Origin: Archivesica marissinica
Taxonomy: Eukaryota; Mollusca; Bivalvia; Venerida; Vesicomyidae
NCBI GenBank assembly: GCA_014843695.1
Contig: CM026390.1
Coordinates: forward strand, 2,873,213 to 2,937,212
Direction of reading: 5' to 3'
DNA length: 64,000 nt
Shown in pieces: positions 14,201 to 25,792 of this stretch. The notes below the pieces were generated by a model. It made no database searches. It saw nothing but the letters and a program-made list of their open reading frames with translations, and was not told the DNA's origin. Each line of letters starts with the position of its first letter. Position 1 is the first letter of the stretch. Both the position numbers and the translations under genes were made by a program.

Positions 14201-15726
14201 CTGAACAACTTGTAGATTGGTCTGGAACTTCTGGACAACTTGTAGATTGGTCTGGAACTTCTGGGCAACTTGTAGATTGGTCTGGAACATCTGAACAATG
14301 TGTATATTGGTCTGGAACATGTGAACAACTTATAGATTAGTCTGGAACATCTAGACAACTTATAGATTAGTCTGGAACATCTGAACAATGTGTAGATTGG
14401 TCTGGAACATCTGGACAACTTGTAGATTGGTCTGGAACATCTAGACAACTTGTAGATTGGTCTGCAACATCTAGACAACTTGTAGATAGGTCTACAACAT
14501 CTAGACAACTTGTAGATTGGTCTGGAACTTCTGGACAACTTGTAGATTGGTCTGGAACTTCTGGACAACTTGTATATTGGTCTGCAACATCTAGACAACT
14601 TGTAGATTGGTCTGGAACATCTAGACAATATGTAAATTGGTCTGGAATTTCTGTACAACTTGTAGATTGGTCTGGAACTTCTTAGCAACTTGTAGATTGG
14701 TCTGGAACATCTGAACAACTTGTAGATTGGTCTGGAACTTCTAGACAACTTGTAGATTGGTCTGGAACATCTAGACAACTTGTAGATTGGTCTGCAACAT
14801 CTAGACAACTTGTAGATTGGTCTGGAACATCTGGACAACTTGTAGATTGGTCTGGAACTTCTGGGCAACTTGTAGATTGGTCTGGAACATCTAAACAACT
14901 TGTAGATTTGTCTGCAACATCTGAACAACTTGTAGATTGGTCTGGAACTTCTGTACAACTTGTAGATTGGTCTGGAACTTCTGGGCAACTTGTAGATTGG
15001 TCTGGAACTTCTGGACAACTTGTAGATTGGTCTGCAACATCTAGACAACTTGTAGATTGGTCTGCAACATCTAGACAACTTGTAGATTGGTCTGAAACAT
15101 CTGGACAACTTGTAGATTGGTCTGGAACATCTGGACAACATGTAGATTGGTCTGGAACTTCTGTACAACTTGTAGATTGGTCTGGAACTTCTGGGCAACT
15201 TGTAGATTGGTCTGGAACTTCTGGGCAACTTGTAGATTGGTCTGGAACTTCTGGGCAACTTGTAGATTGGTCTGGAACTTCTGGGCAACTTGTAGATTGG
15301 TCTGGAACATCTTGACAACTTGTAGATTGGTCTGGAACATCTGGACAACTTGTAGATTGGTCTGGAACTTCTAGACAACTTGTAGATTGGTCTGAAACAT
15401 CTGGACAACTTGTAGATTGGTCTGGAACATCTAGACAACTTGTAGATTGGTCTGGAACATCTGGACAACATGTAAATTGGTCTGCAACATCTAGACAACT
15501 TGTAGATTGGTCTGGAACTTCTGGGCAACTTGTAGCTTGGTCTGGAACATCTAGACAACTTGTAGATTGGTCTGGAACTTCTAGACAACTTGTAGATTGG
15601 TCTGGAACATCTGGACAACTTGTAGATTGGTCTGCAACATCTAGGCAACTTGTAGATTGGTCTGGAACTTCTGGACAACTTGTAGATTGGTCTGCAACAT
15701 CTTTGTAGATTGGTCTGGAACATCTT
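11275..15726 (+). repeat. 30-bp minisatellite (about 148 copies)
   Basis: Strict 30-bp periodicity runs through the PKC intron between exons A and B. The unit contains CAACTTGTAGATTGGTCTGG followed by AACATCTGAA, with variants ATCTAGA, ATGTGAA, TTCTGGG and GGTCTGCAAC. The pattern of unit variants in about 12140-13240 recurs at about 14520-15720, with variant runs offset by about 2.38 to 2.44 kb, so a block has been duplicated. The 10-residue periodic reading frames on the minus strand (692 and 793 codons, RPIYKLSRCS-like) follow from the 30-bp unit being divisible by three. They are not gene evidence. Confidence 0.97.
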
Positions 15727-16140
15727 GAGAGCGAATTAACTGATTGAATTGAGCTAAGAATAAATTTGTATAAACTAGGTTTTCATTGCAGTTACAATTA
15801 GGTAAGAGGAACAACTCTGTAGTTCTTAGTGTACTATGATCTTTGTATTTCAAAATATGTTATCTCCCTTTAGTAATATGTCCGGTATTATGTGTGTTTA
15901 ACACTTACATATGAACTTTCATCGAGGAGGGCAGTTTACTAATGTTGTTAGAACTTGTTGACCAACCCATTCTGCTTTCTTTTATGCTTGTAATAATTAT
16001 GTATGTATGTAAATGTAAAATAGTACATAAAATATTATTAATCTAGCCTACTTTAATGAACTGCATGGCATTCTTGGCTCCATGTAAATGTAACACTGTA
16101 CCAGAAAGTATAAAAAAAAACATGTTAATTTATAATATGG
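15727..16140. other. Intronic unique AT-rich sequence
   Basis: This is non-repetitive intron DNA between the 30-bp array and a SINE-like element. I see no exon, splice-supported reading frame or RNA gene in it. A short A-run lies just before the SINE-like head. Confidence 0.7.
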
Positions 16141-16298
16141 ACGGATCTGTAGTTCAGTGGTTAACATGTTGGACTGGTAATCCAGGTATCGCAGATTCGA
16201 TCGTCTGACCCATCGAGTGAGCACTGAACGCCACTTGTGGAAAAACATATTTCCGTGATCACAAGATGTAAGAAATCATATCCTTCATATGATTTTGG
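16141..16298 (+). mobile_element. tRNA-derived SINE-like element
   Basis: The head at about 16143-16216 has an A-box-like TAGTTCAGTGG, an anticodon-arm-like TTGGA-loop-TCCAG (loop CTGGTAA, which would read GGT, threonine-like), and a degenerate B box AGATTCGATC. The T stem CAGA/TCTG pairs, but the acceptor stem does not, so this is not a functional tRNA. The non-tRNA body runs to about 16298, where the 52-bp array begins directly. The head is moderately decayed. Confidence 0.6.
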
Positions 16299-18319
16299 CT
16301 CATTTTAACTACCCCTTCCGGGAGCCTCATTTCACTACACTACACAACCGCTCATTTTAGCTACCCCTTCCAGGAGCCTCATTTCACTACACTACACAAC
16401 CACTCATTCTAACTACCCCTGCCGGGAGCCTCATTTCACACTACACTACACACCCACTCATTTTAACTACCCCTGCCGGGAGCCTCATTTCACTACACTA
16501 CACAACCACTCATTTTAACTACCCCTGCCGGGAGCCTCATTTCACTACACTACACAACCGCTCATTTTAACTACCCCTTCCTTGAGCCTCATTTCACTAC
16601 ACTACACAACCACTCATTCTAACTACCCCTTCCTTGAGCCTCATTTCACTACACTACACAACTGTTCATTTTAACTACCCCTTCCGTGAGCCTCATTTCA
16701 CTACACTACACAACCACTCATTCTAACTACCCCTGCCGGGAGCCTCATTTCACTACACTACACAACCACTCATTCTAACTACCCCTGCCGGGAGCCTCAT
16801 TTCACTACACTACACAACCGCTCATTTTAACTACCCCTGCCGGGAGCCTCATTTCACTACACTACACAACCACTCATTCTAACTACCCCTACCTGGAGCC
16901 TCATTTCACTACACTACATAACCACTCATTTTAACTACCCCTTCTGTGAGCCTCATTTCACTACACTACATAACCACTCATTTTAACTACCCCTGCCGGG
17001 AGCCTCATTTCACTACACTACACAGCCACTCATTTTAACTACCCCTGCCGGGAGCCTCATTTCACTACACTACACAACCGCTCATTTTAACGACCCCTTC
17101 CTTGAGCCTCATTTCACTACACTACACAACCACTCATTCTAACTATCCCTTCATTGAGTCTCATTTCACTACACTACACAACTGTTCATTTTAACTACCC
17201 CTTCCGTGAGCCTCATTTCACTACACTACACAACCACTCATTCTAACTACCCCTGCCGGGAGCCTCATTTCACTACACTACACAACCACTCATTTTAATT
17301 ACCCCTGCCGGGAGCCTCATTTCACTACACTACACAACTGCTCATTTTAACTACCCCTGCCGGGAGCCTCATTTCACTACACTACACAACCACTCATTCT
17401 AACTACCCCTGCCTGGAGCCTCATTTCACTACACTACACAACCACTCATTTTAACTACCCCTTCTGTGAGCCTCATTTCACTACACAACCACTCATTTTA
17501 ACTACCCCTGCCGGAGCCTCATTTCACTACACTACACAGCCACTCATTTTAACTACCCCTGCCGGGAGCCTCATTTCACTACACTACACAGCCACTCATT
17601 TTAACTACCCCTGCCGGGAGCCTCATTTCACTACACTACACAACCGCTCATTTTAACGACCCCTTCCTTGAGCCTCATTTCACTACACTACACAACCACT
17701 CATTCTAACTATCCCTTCCTTGAGCCTCATTTCACTACACTACACAACTGTTCATTTTAACTACCCCTTCCATGAGCCTCATTTCACTACACTACACAAC
17801 CACTCATTCTAACTACCCCTGCCGGGAGCCTCATTTCACTACACTACACAACCACTCATTCTAACTACCCCTGTTGGGAGCCTCATTTCACTACACTACA
17901 CAACCACTCATTCTAACTACCCCTGCCGGGAGCCTCATTTCACTACACTACACAACCACTCATTTTAACTACCCCTGCCGGGAGCCTCATTTCACTACAC
18001 TACACAACCACTCATTCTAACTACCCCTACCTGGAGCCTCATTTCACTACACTACATAACCACTCATTTTAACTACCCCTTCTGTGAGCCTCATTTCACT
18101 ACACAACCACTCATTTTAACTACCCCTGCCGGGAGCCTCATTTCACTACACTACACAGCCACTCATTTTAACTACCCCTGCCGGGAGCCTCATTTCACTA
18201 CACTACACAACCACTCATTCTAACTACCCCTGCCAGGAGCCTCATTTCACTACACTACACAACCACTCATTTTAGCTACCCCTGCTGGGAGCCTCATTTC
18301 ACTACACTACACAACCACT
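16299..18319 (+). repeat. 52-bp minisatellite (about 39 copies)
   Basis: The tandem unit is built of CTCATTTTAACTACCCC, TGCCGGGAGCCTCATTTCA and CTACACTACACAACCA. Variants are TTCCTTGAG, TTCTGTGAG and ACCTGGAG. A few units have lost one CTACA step. The last seven or so units (from 18041) reappear unchanged to the right of the assembly gap at 61387-61665. Confidence 0.97.
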
Positions 18320-18457
18320 TATGTTCGCAATAAATAATAGTTCCAATATAATTTTCAAGTTAGTTTTTGTCTGTTGTCAAAATTGAAAACGAGAGACAAA
18401 ACAAATTCAGTTGGACATACCATTTTATAACTAACTGTTCATGACTGTCAGATAATA

Positions 18458-19844
18458 CCGTATTTTCTCGACTATAAGTCGCCCTCGCCTATAAGACCCC
18501 CTATTCCGGAACAATTAAACAAATTTTTTTAGTAAATTAATAACCAAAACAAGTGGGCCTCGTAATTGCTCAGAATGTTTGCGTCAAACAAAATCAATAT
18601 AGATCAGCGTAACTTTTTATCACACTGAGATTTGGATCATTAAAATTATAATAATCGTTCTTTATCGTCGGGAAATGATCCCCGAGAGCAACAGTCATCA
18701 AAGCCAGTTTGACACTTGCCAGAATACACAAGCTGCAGGATTTTATTCCGACCATGACACTGATTTTGCGTGCGTAATAGAGATTATTTACGCATGCTAT
18801 GTCACAGGTAAATATGACAATTAAAACTGTTATGGGGAGTAAAACCAGAATGTTACCGTGATGTAAAACTACGATACCAACCATTTAAAATAACATTGCT
18901 TAGTACATTTATGCATCGCCGTCTTATTCACCCGAAACGGCCAGTACACAACATGTTTATAGACAGACCTTCGGTAAAAGTTTCTACCGTACTTGCTTGT
19001 AATGACTCGATAATGTAGTTTAACATTCACGATACATTTGGCTATTACACGGATGTGGGACAATCTTGGTGTCGATAAACACAGGTATTAGAAACATTGA
19101 TCATTGTTTCTGTAAATAAACAAAACAGTGCAAACTTTTCAATTATCTTTAATTATACGAGCTATAATTTTATTTCATCAACTTGATTGTTTCTATTCAA
19201 TATTTGACATTCTACATCATAATTATATACATAATATTATCTATCTTATAATATATGTGTACATAATTATATACATAATATTATCTATCTTATAATATAT
19301 GTGTACATAATTATATACATAATATTATCTATCTTATAATATATGTGTACATAATTATACCGTACATTATGCTTTTAATTTATTGTTTCCACTTATTTCC
19401 AATATTTACAGTACATCTCACAATTATGGTGTACCGTATACCGGAATTGAATAAGGCCGATTCAATTACATATTCAAAATGGTGGCACAACAAATAAAAC
19501 GGTCTTGAAACATAAATAAAAATGTCACAACGTATCAATTTAAAAGTATTTATTGATATTTTACACATATTTGAAGAGGTGTTGTCGTTTTTGAACGATC
19601 CAAACAGCAACTTAATGATTGTGCATCACAGACGCAAAAATGGAATCTGTTGACGACTGCAGAAGTGACGGGTCGGAAAAATGACCATTAAAATGGCGTC
19701 TCTATCGTTTCGGGTTCGATTTTCGGAGGTGATGGACAGATTTGTTTCTAATTTTTTTTGTATACCTCGCTTATAAGACGCATCCCCTTCTTAGAAGTTG
19801 ATTTTTGAGTCAAAAAGCTGCGTCTTATAGTCGAGAAAATACAG
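18458..19844. mobile_element. Non-autonomous TIR DNA transposon
   Basis: The left end reads CCGTATTTTCTCGACTATAAG and the right end, reverse-complemented, reads CTGTATTTTCTCGACTATAAG. These are terminal inverted repeats with one mismatch over about 20 bases. TA flanks both ends (18456-18457 and 19845-19846), consistent with a TA target duplication. TATAAG followed by CGC recurs just inside both ends. The 1387-bp interior has no credible transposase; it holds a three-copy 44-bp tandem repeat. The superfamily cannot be named with confidence. The TA duplication could suggest Tc1/mariner-like mobilisation, but the long CTATAAG-type ends resemble other animal elements. It lies in the intron before exon B. 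Confidence 0.8.
19216..19356. repeat. Three-copy 44-bp AT-rich tandem repeat inside the TIR element
   Basis: Three nearly identical copies contain ATACATAATATTATCTATC and TTATAATATATGTGTACA. They lie within the interior of the TIR element. The same three copies are present in the duplicate at about 62562-62702. Confidence 0.9.
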
Positions 19845-19999
19845 TAGCTAAAATACAAAAGTACCTGCAACCGCGGAGGAATATGAAACACAAGCCGTGG
19901 GAAAGAAAACGCCATCTTCCACTGTTTTAAAATATTGATACCCAGTAATCCTGCTCCCCCTCATCTCTCGGCAATGGCTAATTTGTGCTTCATTTACAG

Positions 20000-20140
20000 T
20001 TACTGACAAAGAATCCAGCTAAGCGAGTAGGATGCGGACCAACAGGTGAGCGCGACTTCAAGGACCATGCATTTTTCAAACGAATTATCTGGGAGAAAAT
20101 CGAGAACCGTGAAGTACAGCCGCCATACAAACCCAAGATC
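20000..20140 (+). CDS. PKC: Conventional protein kinase C, end of kinase domain (exon B)
   Basis: This internal exon has 47 codons, phase 0 at both ends, between acceptor CTTCATTTACAG and a consensus donor GTAAGTG at 20141. It encodes [20 protein letters not shown], then [18 protein letters not shown], and ends PPYKPKI. The AKRVGCG and HAFF..I.W segments are the last helices of the AGC kinase domain, and PPYKP is the start of the C-terminal tail. The intact GCGPTGERD stretch favours a conventional rather than a novel or atypical PKC. It joins in frame to exon A (…ICKG|LLTK) and exon C (KPKI|HDPK). A near-identical copy with the same flanks lies at 63346-63486. Confidence 0.97.
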
Positions 20141-20330
20141 GTAAGTGAAGCCTTGTTGGGCGACCTTTCTGTTGTTTCTATAAACATTAAGTAGGTGAGT
20201 TTGTCTGTTATAGTTTCTGAAATTTCAAATCTTCCTTTGTTAATAATCCTGCCAGCGATGTCTAGTCCTCCATCACATCACCTCTTCCTCAGCAAAGTCT
20301 AGTCCTCCATCACCTCTTATGCTCTTTAAA
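20141..20330 (+). other. Start of the 34-kb PKC intron
   Basis: This is the donor GTAAGT followed by about 190 bp of mostly unique intron sequence. A short imprecise duplication of 'TCTAGTCCTCCATCAC' lies just before the 46-bp array. Confidence 0.8.
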
Positions 20331-23161
20331 CAAGTGCAGAACAAATACTCGATCACTCGATCACTGAACACTTCAACCTATAGACAAGTGCAGAACAAAT
20401 ACTCTATCACTGAACACTTCAACCTATAGACAAGTACAGAACAAATACTCGCTCACTGAACACTTCAACCTATAGCCAAGTACAGAACAAATACTCGCTC
20501 ACTGAACACTTCAACATATAGACAAGTACAGAACAAATACTCGCTCACTGAACACTTCAACATATAGACAAGTACAGAACACATACTAGCTCACTGAACA
20601 CTTCAACATATAAACAAGTGCAGAACAAATACTCTATCACTGAACACTTCAACATATAGACAAGTACAGAACAAATACTCGCTCACTGAACACTTCAACA
20701 TATAGACAAGTGCAGAACAAATACTCGCTCATTGAACACTTCAACATATAGACAAGTACAGAACAAATACTTGCTCACTGAACACTTCAACATATAGACA
20801 AGTACAGAACAAATACTTGCTCACTGAACACTTCAACATATAGACAAGTACAGAACAAATACTCGCTCACTGAACACTTCAACCTATAGACAAGTACAGA
20901 ACAAATACTCGCTCTCTGAACACTTCAACATATAGACAAGTGCAGAACAAATACTCGCTCGCTGAACACTTCAACATATAGACAAGTACAGAACAAATAC
21001 TCGATCGCTGAATACTTCAACATATAGACAAGTACAGAACAAATACTCGCTCACTGAACACTTCAACCTATAGACAAGTACAGAACAAATACTCGATCGC
21101 TGAATACTTCAACATATAGACAAGTACAGAACAAATACTCGCTCACTGAACACTTCAACATATAGACAAGTACAGAACAAATACTCGCTCTCTGAACACT
21201 TCAACATATAGACAAGTGCAGAACAAATACTCGCTCGCTGAACACTTCAACATATAGACAAGTACAGAACAAATACTCGATCGCTGAATACTTCAACATA
21301 TAGACAAGTACAGAACAAATACTCGCTCACTGAACACTTCAACCTATAGACAAGTACAGAACAAATACTCGATCGCTGAATACTTCAACATATAGACAAG
21401 TACAGAACAAATACTCGCTCACTGAACACTTCAACATATAGACAAGTACAGAACAAATACTCGATCGCTGAATACTTCAACATATAGACAAGTACAGAAC
21501 AAATACTCGCTCGCTGAACACTTCAACATATAGACAAGTGCAGAACAAATACTCTCTCACTGAACACTTCAACCTATAGACAAGTACAGAACAAATTCTT
21601 GCTCGTTGGCTCACTGAACACTTCAACCTATAGACATGTACAGAACAAATACTCCCTCACTGAACACTTCAACATATAGACAAGTACAGAACAAATACTC
21701 CCTCACTGAACACTTCAACATATAGACAAGTACAGAACAAATACTCCCTCACTGAACACTTCAACATATAGACAAGTACAGAACAAATTCTCGCTCGTTG
21801 GCTCACTGAACACTTCAACCTATAGACAAGTACAGAACAAATACTCGATCGCTGAACACTTCAACATATAGACAAGTGCAGAACAAATACTCGCTCACTG
21901 ATCACTTCAACCTATAGACAAGTGCAGAACAAATACGCGCTCACTGAACACTTCAACATATAGACAAGTACAGAACAAATACTCGCTCATTGAACACTTC
22001 AACCTATAGACAAGTACAGAACAAATACTCGCTCATTGAACACTTCAAACTATAGACAAGTGCAGAACAAATACTCGATCGCTGAACACTTCAACATATA
22101 GACAAGTGCAGAACAAATACTCGATCGCTGAACACTTCAACATATAGACAAGTGCAGAACAAATACTCGCTCGCTGAACACTTCAACATATAGACAAGTA
22201 CAGAACAAATACTCGCTGCTGAACACTTCAACATATAGACAAGTGCAGAACAAATACTCGCTCACTGAACACATCAACATATAGACAAGTACAGAACAAA
22301 TACTCTCTCACTGAACACTTCAACATATAGACAAGTACAGAACAAATACTCGCCTGCTGAACACTTCAACATATAGACAAGTACAGAACAAATACTCGCC
22401 TGCTGAACACTTCAACATATAGACAAGTACAGAACAAATACTCTCTCACTGAACACTTCAACATATAGACAAGTACAGAACAAATACTCGCTCGCTGAAC
22501 ACTTCAACATATAGACAAGTGCAGAACAAATACTCGCTCACTGAACACATCAACATATAGACAAGTACAGAACAAATACTCTCTCACTGAACACTTCAAC
22601 ATATAGACAAGTACAGAACAAATACTCGCCTGCTGAACACTTCAACATATAGACAAGTACAGAACAAATACTCGCCTGCTGAACACTTCAACATATAGAC
22701 AAGTACAGAACAAATACTCTCTCACTGAACACTTCAACATATAGACAAGTACAGAACAAATACTCGCTCGCTGAACACTTCAACATATAGACAAGTGCAG
22801 AACAAATACTCGCTCACTGAACACATCAACATATAGACAAGTACAGAACAAATACTCTCTCACTGAACACTTCAACATATAGACAAGTACAGAACAAATA
22901 CTCCCTCACTGAACACTTCAACATATAGACAAGTACAGAACAAATTCTCGCTCGTTGGCTCACTGAACACTTCAACCTATAGACAAGTACAGAACAAATA
23001 CTCGATCGCTGAACACTTCAACATATAGACAAGTGCAGAACAAATACTCGCTCACTGAACACTTCAACCTATAGACAAGTGCAGAACAAATACTCCCTCA
23101 CTGAACACTTCAACATATAGACAAGTGCAGAACAAATACTTGCTCACTGAACACTTCAACA
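20331..23161 (+). repeat. 46-bp minisatellite (about 61 copies)
   Basis: The unit contains CAAGTACAGAACAAATACTC, GCTCACTGAACACTTCAAC and ATATAGA. Variants are CAAGTGCAG, CGATCGCTGAATAC, CGCCTGCTG and an expanded CGCTCGTTGGCTCAC. Variant pairs recur 276 bp apart (for example CGCCTGCT at 22351/22397 and again at 22627/22673), indicating six-unit higher-order duplication. The first part also appears at the right end of the window (63677-64000). Confidence 0.97.
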
Positions 23162-23162
23162 C

Positions 23163-23323
23163 AGTATTTCGTTAGTCAGTATATCTTGCAGTCGAGCTTC
23201 AATGTGTAGTATTTCGTTAGTCAGTATATCTTGTAGTCAAGCTTCAGTGTTTAGTATTTCGTTAGTCAGTATATCTTGTAGTCAAGCTTCAGTGTTTAGT
23301 ATTTCGTTAGTCAGTATATCTTG
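23163..23323 (+). repeat. 45-bp minisatellite, left part
   Basis: About 3.6 copies of a unit made of AGTATTTCGTTAGTCAGTAT, ATCTTGTAGTCAAGC and TTCAGTGTTT. The array is interrupted at 23324 by the hAT element and resumes at 25569. Confidence 0.93.
23316..23323. repeat. hAT target site duplication, left copy (ATATCTTG)
   Basis: The eight bases ATATCTTG lie directly outside the left end of the hAT element and match 25569-25576 exactly. Removing the element plus one copy restores an uninterrupted 45-bp repeat unit. Confidence 0.93.
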
Positions 23324-23685
23324 CAGACATGGGGCGATTACAGGCCTACTGTAATCAATTGCGATTACTTGCTCTTATTACGATTACGATTGCGATTACA
23401 ATTACACAATATTTTGAATGTAATCAATTGCGATTGCGATTACATTGTAAAGTAATCATGATTACAATCATGATTACTTCTTTAAATTTGATAACATTAA
23501 GATATAACACAAAACTGGTATAAAACCAATATATATTTATTGTTTAAATCATCATGCAATTTACAACTCAACATATTAATAGCAACAATTTATATTTTAA
23601 ACGGGTAATTTAGCCATTCTCAAATGTCTTATGTAAAGATTAAAAGATAGGAAGAAAATAAGCATGATAAGGGTCATTGTAATGA

Positions 23686-24165
23686 TTAAATATAATGATT
23701 CTCTGCAGTGTGTCGTCCTTTAAACCGTTTACAAGCCAACATCACAGACTGCATGGTCCAATCGAGAATAAAGTGTCCAGTGATGCCTATGAAGCCTCTC
23801 ATCTGGCGACTGGACCACAGATCGATTGTCAGACACACATCCTGCGCTTGTTTAAGCTTGCTCATCATGCTCAGGCGTACATCCTGACAAGTGTCTCTCA
23901 GCAGCTTTGATGATAGGTGCTTCCTACTAGGAACTTGGTATCGAGGGTCCAGTACTTCTACTAGCTCACGGAATTTAACACTGTCCACAACAGAGAGTGG
24001 CATTAGATCATCTGCTATAAACAGGACCAGCGCTTCTGTGATGCTCTTCTGGCGATAGTCGTGGTGTGGATACTTCTTTACCCCCTCTATAAAGCTGATT
24101 AATTTGGGCTGATTTGCAGTCTGCTTGATGTCAGGCTTCTTGTCAAGAACTGCAGAATGTTTCCT
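23686..24165 (-). pseudogene. hAT transposase exon 2, C-terminally truncated
   Basis: The exon follows the minus-strand acceptor TATACTTTCAG, starts RKHSAVLDKK and ends at TAA (23686-23688) after HTAENHYI: 159 codons. It includes SITEALVLFIADDLMPLSVV, the segment before the catalytic domain. It also includes LTIDLWSS with GFIGITGHFI, which matches the first catalytic Asp region of hAT transposases. The second Asp, the Glu, the insertion domain and the C-terminal dimerisation domain are missing, where full-length relatives are several hundred residues longer. The product, if made, would be about 209 residues and should not catalyse transposition. Confidence 0.85.
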
Positions 24166-24642
24166 CTGAAAGTATAAAGTAAAATATTTCATTAAAATAC
24201 ACATTTCTTTAAATGGTAAACATGATAAAGTTAATAATATTATTAGAAGTAAAACCATAATACTCCTATAACAAGCCTAGGGTGGATCCATCATTTAGAT
24301 TCACCAGCTACATGTCGCATAATATTACAACATTGGAGAGCTTAATAATAGGCAGTCAAGATATTAACTTGAGGCTCTATCATCATTTCATCATACAAAG
24401 TGACCGCTTTTTACTTATTTTAGTGTTTTACTGCAAACTGTGCTATCCAGCCTTTAAGGGGAATATTAAAGGATCTGACACCAGAACAATAGAGGGCCAG
24501 AGATTTAATGATGTCTTGCAAAGAGGTTTCTATAGATGGACTTTAATCAATAAAATTTAAACATGATGAAGGCTGAAACTTTAAAAATGTTATGATCATT
24601 TAAATTTTAATTGACTACCAAAGATAACAAAAATATTATTAC

Positions 24643-24792
24643 CTTCAGATGAGTCATCAAGTTAGATGTTGTCTTGCCAACACCAGAAATGAACTGATGA
24701 CAATGTTTGCACTTTGCTTTGTATTTGCCACTGGTATCATGACTATCATCTGGCATTTCAAAATGCTCAAACACTTGAGACTTAGCTGCCAT
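24643..24792 (-). pseudogene. hAT transposase exon 1 (BED zinc finger)
   Basis: Fifty codons start MAAKSQVFEHFE and end NLMTHLK, followed on the minus strand by a GTAATA donor. C28 and C31 (CKHC) plus H48 form three of the four zinc ligands of a BED finger. The fourth, H53, is supplied by exon 2 after splicing (HLK|RKH, an H-x4-H spacing). BED fingers bind the transposon ends in hAT elements. The reading frame is intact here, but the gene as a whole is truncated downstream. Confidence 0.85.
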
Positions 24793-25568
24793 AATGGCTT
24801 ATGATGAATTTATTGAATATAAGATTAATCCAAATGCTCACTGTCAGACAGTGAGATGATCTGATGACACTCATATTTTCTCCAGCATATATATGGAACC
24901 TGGAGCAGATCATAGTGCATGTAATTATAACACCTCTGAGCTTAATAATACATTTTGAGTATAATCTTGTTCTTCAAAGTAATATTTAAGTTAATCAATT
25001 GATTAGCTCCATGCATTTGAGCAATTATAACATGACACCTGGTAATTAAATATTTACACCAATTAATAGCTTCAAAGGCACTTTTAAAATTATAGGTCTA
25101 TGATACCTACTCAACTTGATTAACTCCAAGTAGTTTAGAACAACATTAACATGGGACCTGGTAATAAAAAGTAACACCATTTAGCTTCAAAGGTTCTTTT
25201 AAAAACATGGATTTAGGAGATATACTCAACTTGATTAACTCCATGCCTCTTAAGATACTATTTGTAACATTTAATGAATAGATCTGTAAAAACCTTTAGC
25301 TTCAAAGGAACTGTTTAGTGTTTACAACAAAATACAGTTAACAAATATGCACAACAGGATATAAAATGTGTGCAAATGTAACAAAAATATATGTACAATC
25401 ATTACAGTAATCATGAAAGTAATCAGTGATTGCGATTACTTTGCCAATGTAATTGATTACGATTGCAATTACTTGAACAAATAAAAGCTGATTGCGATTA
25501 CGATTACATTTTTTGATAGACAAGTTTACAATCGATTGCGATTACCGATTGCGATTACCCCATGTCTG

Positions 25569-25792
25569 ATATCTTGTAGTCAAGTTTCAGTGTTTAGTAT
25601 TTCGTTGGTCACTATATCTTGTAGTCGAGCTTCAGTGTTTAGTATTTCGTTAGTCAGTATATCTTGTAGTCAAGCTTCAGTGTTTAGTATTTCGTTAGTC
25701 AGTATATCTTACAGTCAAGCTTCAATGTGTAGTATTTCGTTAGTCAGTATATCTTGTAGTCAAGCTTCAGTGTTTAATATTTCGTTAGTCAG
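25569..25792 (+). repeat. 45-bp minisatellite, right part
   Basis: About five further units of the 45-bp repeat interrupted by the hAT element. It starts with the right target-duplication copy ATATCTTG (25569-25576). Confidence 0.93.

Larger units (their letters stand above)
23324..25568 (-). mobile_element. hAT-superfamily DNA transposon, internally deleted
   Basis: The 2245-bp insertion has perfect 11-bp terminal inverted repeats (CAGACATGGGG) and an 8-bp target duplication ATATCTTG, which is diagnostic for hAT. Both subterminal regions (about 23336-23500 and 25410-25560) are packed with GATTAC and TGCGATTAC motifs in both orientations; these are plausible transposase-binding repeats. The minus strand encodes a two-exon transposase N-terminal half with a BED finger. 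The downstream half (rest of the catalytic domain and the dimerisation domain) is absent, so the copy is non-autonomous. Confidence 0.93.

Noticed and set aside
11162..15723. Minus-strand reading frames of 692 and 793 codons with RPIYKLSRCS-type repeats
   Set aside because: They arise from a 30-bp unit lacking stops on that strand. The first runs straight through the antisense of PKC exon A, which shows it is not a real gene.
16143..16216. Functional tRNA-Thr gene
   Set aside because: The anticodon and T arms fold, but the acceptor stem does not pair and the B box is degenerate. A SINE head fits better.
18594..19063. Minus-strand small reading frames (96 and 64 codons) within the TIR element
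   Set aside because: No recognisable transposase motif. They recur at 61940-62409 only because the whole block is copied.
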